Assembly: GCA_000697665.1 (NCBI GenBank)
Contig: KL197710.1
Coordinates: 21,092-85,091 of the forward strand
Length of the DNA stretch: 64,000 bases
Source of the DNA: Jaapia argillacea MUCL 33604
Lineage: Eukaryota; Basidiomycota; Agaricomycetes; Jaapiales; Jaapiaceae
Reading direction: 5' to 3'
The translations under genes and the position numbers were made by a program. The notes under the pieces are model-generated. The model ran no database searches and had not been told where the DNA came from. It saw only the letters and a list, made by a program, of their open reading frames with translations. Positions 59,122 through 64,000 of this stretch are shown here, one piece after another; position 1 is the stretch's first letter; the number at the start of each line of letters is the position of its first letter.

Positions 59122-60641
59122 ATGAAGGTCTTCAGCTCTGATGCTTGCACCAAACACAATCCCCCCCATGAAATCTTGTCGGGACGGCTGGTTCCCTACC
59201 TCGAGAGTCCTGATCGAATCAGAAAAATCAAGCAATACCTTTATGGCCAAGAGACTTTCGAGTTCGTACCCGTCAATCCAGATATCGATGTGATTTCAAG
59301 CGCCCTGCGTGTCCACACCAAAGAGTACCTCAAATACCTGGAGACCGCCTACGAGAAATGGACAGCCAACGGAGGGGACAAGGTTCGGCTCAAGCTTTGG
59401 ACTGATATCAAGAGTTGCGGTTATCCACCCATCCATAGACTGCTGTTCTCCCAGAGGCCCTCCCGCACTTCAAACTATGCCGCGAGGTCCATGGAGACGT
59501 GGAAAAACTGCCGCCCATTGCCCGAGCAGGTGTGTCCGATGCTGAAGCCCTCGATAATGGGTCACAAATGGCGTTATTTCGTCCCAGGTCTCTACTGCTT
59601 CGACTTGAGCTGCCCAATCACGGATGGTTTGTCGCCATCTGCCTCACTCCTTCGCGGATTGACGATTCGAACTTGCGCTTGGCAGATACATACGATTCCG
59701 TCATTGCCTCTGCTGGTGTTGCGCTTTCTGCGGCTGAATATGTCGTTTCGCAATCTGCCAATGAGAGTCAGCTTGGGGTCTTCGCTTTGACGTGAGGATC
59801 TCCTTTGCTCCCACGTTCACCCTATCCACACATCTGCAGACGACCACCAGGCCATCACGCCGGATCGTCGCTTTGCGGTGGATATTGCTTCCTGAGCAAC
59901 GTCGCCATCGCAGCCCGGTTCATCCAATCAATTTCTCCCAAGATTGATTCCTCACCCACCCGCGTTGCCATCCTCGATATTGATTTCCATCACGGCAACG
60001 GCAGTACGTCCTTTCTTGATTTCAGTGCTACTTACACTACTGATGGCCCCGAAGCTCAGGAGATCTTCTACGAAGACCCGAGTGTCTTGTATGTTTCGCT
60101 TCATGCGGACGATGATTATCCATGTTCGTTAGCTCGTGACTCCTTGCAAATATGTTAGACTGACTCGCCAATCGTAGATTTCACAGGCTCTAGGGATGAA
60201 CGAGGTAATCTTGAGGGGGAAGGCTTCAACATCAACTTTCCTCTCCCTAGTGGTACTGGCCCATCCGAATATCTCTCCGCATTGAGCTTGGCCTTGTCAG
60301 AGATCGAGTCCCATCGACCGGTTTATCTGATTGTCAGGTGAACGACTATGCCCCCCCTCGCACAGGGATTCGCTCACAAGGCTCTAGTCTAGGTGTTGAT
60401 ACCTACTGCGAAGACCCAATCGGTACCTTCAAACTCTCGACGACCACCTATGGCTTGATCGGGGAAGCGATAGCTAAGGTCAACATTCCAACACTCTTTG
60501 TAATGGAAGGGTGTGTGGGCCGTACTATATCTTTATCTGACAGCATTTACAAGCCACACCAGCGGATACTATCTGGAGTCTATCGGTCAAAACGTGGGCA
60601 CCCTGCTCAAGGGATTCGAAGGGCATTCCAGAGTCGGCTAG
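59122..60641 (+). CDS. histone deacetylase superfamily, acetylpolyamine amidohydrolase type
   Basis: Zinc deacetylase of the arginase/deacetylase fold. Start MKVFSSDACTKHNPPHEILS is the conserved entry of this subfamily. Then VISSALRVHTKEYLKYLE, PPIARAG joined by an intron to YCFDLSCPIT, SAGVALSAAEYVV, the RPPGHHAG active-site His dyad, CGGYCFLSNVAIAAR, zinc ligands in ILDIDFHHGNG, EIFYEDPSVLYVSLHAD, the third zinc Asp in SLGVDTYCEDPIG, and the catalytic Tyr in GYYLE. The introns at HGNG and before YFTGS restore the family sequence exactly. All catalytic residues are present. Fungal members act on acetylated polyamines or small acetyl-amines; a histone substrate is less likely but not excluded. 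It follows the RdRP gene on the same strand. Confidence 0.88.
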
Positions 60642-60853
60642 CCTTGACAAGGGTGACGCGGTGACGGAGAAGCATATATGAACGAAATATAGGAGGCGGT
60701 CTGTCGCCTTGGGCAGCGATTGTATATCATTACATCTATACATGAAAGTAACTTCGAATTATCGACATCTCGTGCTGGTACATTATCCAAACAGTACCTC
60801 CGATATCCAACAGCCAGCAAGGTCCCAAGCAAACGCAGCAGAGAGCGAAAATA

Positions 60854-63800
60854 TTAGACAAGCTTGCAACCGACAACTTTGACTAATGGTGGCAAGCAAT
60901 CGTCAGCAGATTTTCACGGGGAAAGATATAGATATGCACTGACCAGATCCATCTGGTCCACCGATACCGTACAGCATCTCTGTCGGGTGGAAGACTAACG
61001 ATCCCATTCGCGGGATGAATGGGGAGGGCATGGATCTAACTGGACCAGCAAGGCCCGTAGGAATGTTGAACTGAGATAATGGAGTAGAACGGGACAGTGA
61101 TTGCACGATCGTGCGTTGATATCGCCACGACGTTGCGGTGAGACTGGAAGTGCTGAGGTAGTTGTCAGAAACTTCGGTGATGAACTAGGAACGTCTGTCT
61201 TACCCAGCGAAGACGCCAGTAGCTTGATGAACATCGAATGCAGAGAGACCTTGTGGGTGGAATTCCCAGCCATCTACAGCGCCATCTGCTCGAAGATCCC
61301 ATAGCTTAACTTCTCCATCGAGGCTAGTCATAAGTATTAGACAACATCATCGAAGCCGTATGATGAAGTCGGACCTAGCTGATAAGAACTGGCTCGAAAA
61401 GGTGGGGTGCCAGCGAGCATTCTGTACCCAAGATCCATGTTCGCGATAAGATCTTACAACTGCATCGTCCTCTTCTAGCCGACGATCAAAAAGCTTGATT
61501 GACCCATCTGCAAAGGATGCAAGGAATGTCGACGATGACCCATGATCTGAAGAGATTGCTGTTACAGGGCTCTCGGAATTGGTATCGATGTCCTTCCAGG
61601 GCACGTAGGCGTCAGTATACGTGGCTTCAGTAGGTTGGATGAACCTACCATGATCATGTTTTCCGTATGCGCGTCCCAGACTCTGATAATACGCGAGTCG
61701 CCTCCGACCATCAAAAAGCCACCAGCTTGTTTCCAGTCGGTGACGATTCCAGCACCCCGCTTGACTTGGAGGACTTCGTTCAGACCACGGAAAGAGCTGA
61801 CCATTTGCACAGGTCCCGAACACAGTTGACCAAGGGAAGTATCGTAGTTGCGATACAGGCGGATGACGCTGTCGGCTGAGATACAAGAAATACTTCAGAC
61901 AGACCACAGGTAAAAAGTCATTCGTGAATCTTACCAGATGCTGCAAGAATCAAGCCCCCAACATCCTGATTCACAATATGTAGGGACGTGATACTTGTTC
62001 CTTTGGGATTCCCGTTACAGAAGTACGCGAGACGCTTGCGTTGAGACCAATCCCACACACTGCGAGTTGACATGAGCCTACAGCGCGAGGGGTGGAAGGA
62101 GGTAACGTACCTGATCATGTCCGTTTCATTGGCAATGACGATATGAGGATCGTACGAATGGAAAGCCATAGTAAGGGGATATGCTCCAGCTTGGAAGCTG
62201 GCAACTTGGCGATCCCAAGGGCGAGATTCTGTTGCCAATTCACCAAATGATTCATGACAGAATTGATAAACTTACCCGCAAACTCTGCTTGGGACTCGGT
62301 CTCCACGAGAATGGTTTCGTTCCTTTGCTGACGGTAAACTTGGTAATTGTATTGGACACTACCCGGCTCATCCGCCTCTGCTTGCTGTAAAAAAACTAGG
62401 TGTCATGCGGTGATCACCATTGAAGAGATATCACTCACCCTCATCTGTGGCTCCTTGAAATACTCGCAGCACCAATCGTAAAATCTACTTTTCAATGGCA
62501 GCACATCCCTGATACCAGCTCCGGTTCCAAGTCCCAAGATGACACTGCTACTATTCGAATCCATGGAGAACGTACTCCCAGAAGGGCTCGACAATTGTCC
62601 TCCCTGATGCGAGGAACGCTTTGAATGGGTACCTGTCCTTCTCCTGGCGCGCAATCGTTCCATGTCTTCTTCCATCAATGCCTCCATGACATCCGAAGGG
62701 GCGAAGGAGATATGATGATGATATGCGTCTCCAGACGACCGGCCAGGAGAGGTGGGGGACGACGCTGGATATAACGATTGCTGCTGGGGTGTTGCGGGTC
62801 GGGAATATGGTGAAGTATATTGGGCGAAGTTGAGATTAGGTGAGGGAGGTCGGGATATGTCGAGCAAGTCGGGACGAGATGGGTTTGAGACAGTTGGGCT
62901 TGGAGTTGAGCGGCCATCTTCTGTGGAAGGGAAAGCGATGGTCCCCGCCAAACTTCGTAGTGCGTTTGCAAAGGAAGACGTCCGGCGGAGAGCGTTCCCA
63001 ACACCGTTCGAGACAGTGCTGGTCATCGTTTGACTCCTGTCGAGGGGCGGTCGCGCAGGAGCAGGGGATGGTAGGGGCAAAGTCTGCGTTGACCCTGCAG
63101 ACCCAGACGAAGGAACTCTCGACCTGGTCCCATTCAAACCTCCACCGAGCTCTTTACTCTGTTCAGGAGGCAATACTGGTGGGGCATGTAACGAAGTCGA
63201 TTCCAATCGAGTGAACGGACTCTCAAAGAGAAGGGCCATGACGTAGTCGACTACGGTTTGTGCGCTTGTTGCCACTTCTTGGTAAGGGTCCACTGATAGC
63301 TCAAGAAGAGCAACAAATATGGTGAAGAATGAAGAGAGGAGGACTCGATTCTCTTCCCGAGCCCCTTCGTCGTCTCCAAATCCATCTAACCACTCCGCCA
63401 CTGCATGCGAAGTGACATCCTCTTCCGCGATGGTTCCCCCTCCTCCCATAGCATTTAGGCCAGAACCCGCCCCGCCAGCTCCTCCGCCACCTAATCTTCG
63501 CCGTCTTTCCTCTTCCCAATAAATCCAAGCACAAACCACGAAATAGCCTCTCCACTCCTTAGCCAAACAGCTAATCAACACAATTAATTCCTTCCTGACC
63601 ATTGGGCTCGCGTCCTCCTTAATAGCCAACGTCGCGCCAGTGGCGACAGCAACCTCCATCCTGAAGTGTATCCTCTCTTCCAGATGATACATCGTCCCAC
63701 TTCCCCCCCCTCCCCTCTTATTCGGATCAGCAGATCCACTGGCGCCCATGAGCGTCCCCAGGGCGAACAACGCCGCCGTCCGCACCTCCGGAGAATCATC

Positions 63801-64000
63801 TGATAATAAAGCAATCATCTTGTCCTGAGTGCCCCTGTCAACCGCGGCAACCTTGATCTCATCGTTTCCATCCCACATCTGTGCGATACAAAGAGCACAC
63901 CACTGCCTCAACAAAAAATCTCCTTCATCCAGCCTATCGTAAGCGTGGTCAAAGACACGTTCCTTGTTGCACGCTGCTTGGCCTTGTGGAAAGTCCCTGG
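60854..64000 (-). CDS. KOG1: Raptor/Kog1, TORC1 scaffold (5' part outside window)
   Basis: Partial: the N-terminal caspase-like domain lies beyond the right edge. Visible are HEAT repeats (RQWCALCIAQMWDGNDEIK, DDSPEVRTAALFALGTLMG, MEVAVATGATLAIKEDASPM, KELIVLISCLAKEW), a Ser/Pro-rich linker, the conserved DVLPLKSRFYDWCCEYFKEP, and a C-terminal WD40 propeller: AFHSYDPHIVIANETDMI, WDWSQRKRLAYFCNGN, ITSLHIVN, GGFLMVGGDSRIIRVWD, STFLASFADGSIKLFDRR, DGEVKLWDLR, and PRMGSLVFHPTEMLYGIGG. The last tiny exon (DGS|VKVVGCKLV) ends at 60854. Raptor recruits substrates to TOR and links growth to nutrients. The protein looks intact in this part; many short introns. Confidence 0.93.

Noticed and set aside
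1-64000. CRISPR arrays, prokaryotic operons, intact transposons, rRNA genes
   Set aside because: No regularly spaced repeats, no ribosome binding sites with polycistronic layout, and no transposase, integrase or reverse transcriptase motifs were seen.

Overview
The window is eukaryotic, intron-rich DNA from a filamentous fungus, most likely a basidiomycete (Agaricomycotina). Genes carry many short introns of about 45-65 bp with GT..AG ends and are packed on both strands. The gene content fits: a cellular RNA-dependent RNA polymerase, a ZNFX1/NF-X1-type helicase, a small membrane-anchored LysM protein, F-box/zinc-finger paralogs, a small cysteine-rich secreted protein, and single-copy housekeeping genes (malic enzyme, NOG2, uS15m, importin-9, COG8, U1A/U2B'', Raptor). 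No CRISPR array, prokaryotic operon, rRNA gene or intact transposon was found. One run of 531 N interrupts the window at 48732-49262.

Layout. 0.5-3.1 kb (-): F-box/C2H2-like gene. 3.2-4.2 kb (+): BTB/POZ protein. 4.7-7.0 kb (-): malic enzyme. 7.4-10.1 kb (+): tandem duplicate pair; the downstream copy is a single-pass LysM protein, the upstream copy has lost the membrane and LysM part and has a new C-terminus. 10.4-11.1 kb (+): MARVEL-like four-helix membrane protein. 11.6-14.1 kb (-): nucleolar GTPase NOG2. 15.1-15.7 kb (+): secreted eight-cysteine protein. 16.5-17.5 kb (+): mitochondrial ribosomal protein uS15m. 17.8-20.5 kb (+): second F-box/C2H2-like paralog. 21.3-29.3 kb (+): ZNFX1-like helicase. 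29.7-33.8 kb (+): importin-9/Kap114. 33.9-35.5 kb (-): arginine/serine-rich NKAPD1-like protein. 35.8-37.2 kb (-): F-box protein. 37.3-40.0 kb: no gene seen. 40.1-41.1 kb (+): low-complexity hypothetical protein. 41.5-42.8 kb: three diverged tandem repeat units. 43.3-45.2 kb (-): COG8, head to head with a U1A/U2B'' protein gene at 45.3-46.8 kb (+). 47.4-48.05 kb: 342-bp tandem duplication, followed by the N gap with a tRNA-like element at its right side. 49.75-50.7 kb (-): hypothetical protein. 50.8-51.8 kb (-): unresolved coding-like region. 52.6-58.6 kb (+): cellular RdRP. 59.1-60.6 kb (+): acetylpolyamine-amidohydrolase-type deacetylase. 60.9-64.0 kb (-): Raptor/Kog1, with its 5' end outside the window.

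The most interesting biology is RNA silencing. A cellular-type RdRP and a CCCH + SF1 helicase + NF-X1 + RZ-finger protein (the class of Hrr1, SAD-3 and ZNFX1) lie about 23 kb apart on the same strand. In fission yeast the equivalent proteins (Rdp1 and Hrr1) sit in one complex. A deacetylase-superfamily gene follows the RdRP directly. Whether this is functional clustering or chance needs synteny comparison. Other notable points are a GC-AG intron inside the RdRP gene, an intron that appears to have become coding in the LysM paralog, and a duplicated nested inverted repeat upstream of both LysM-family genes.
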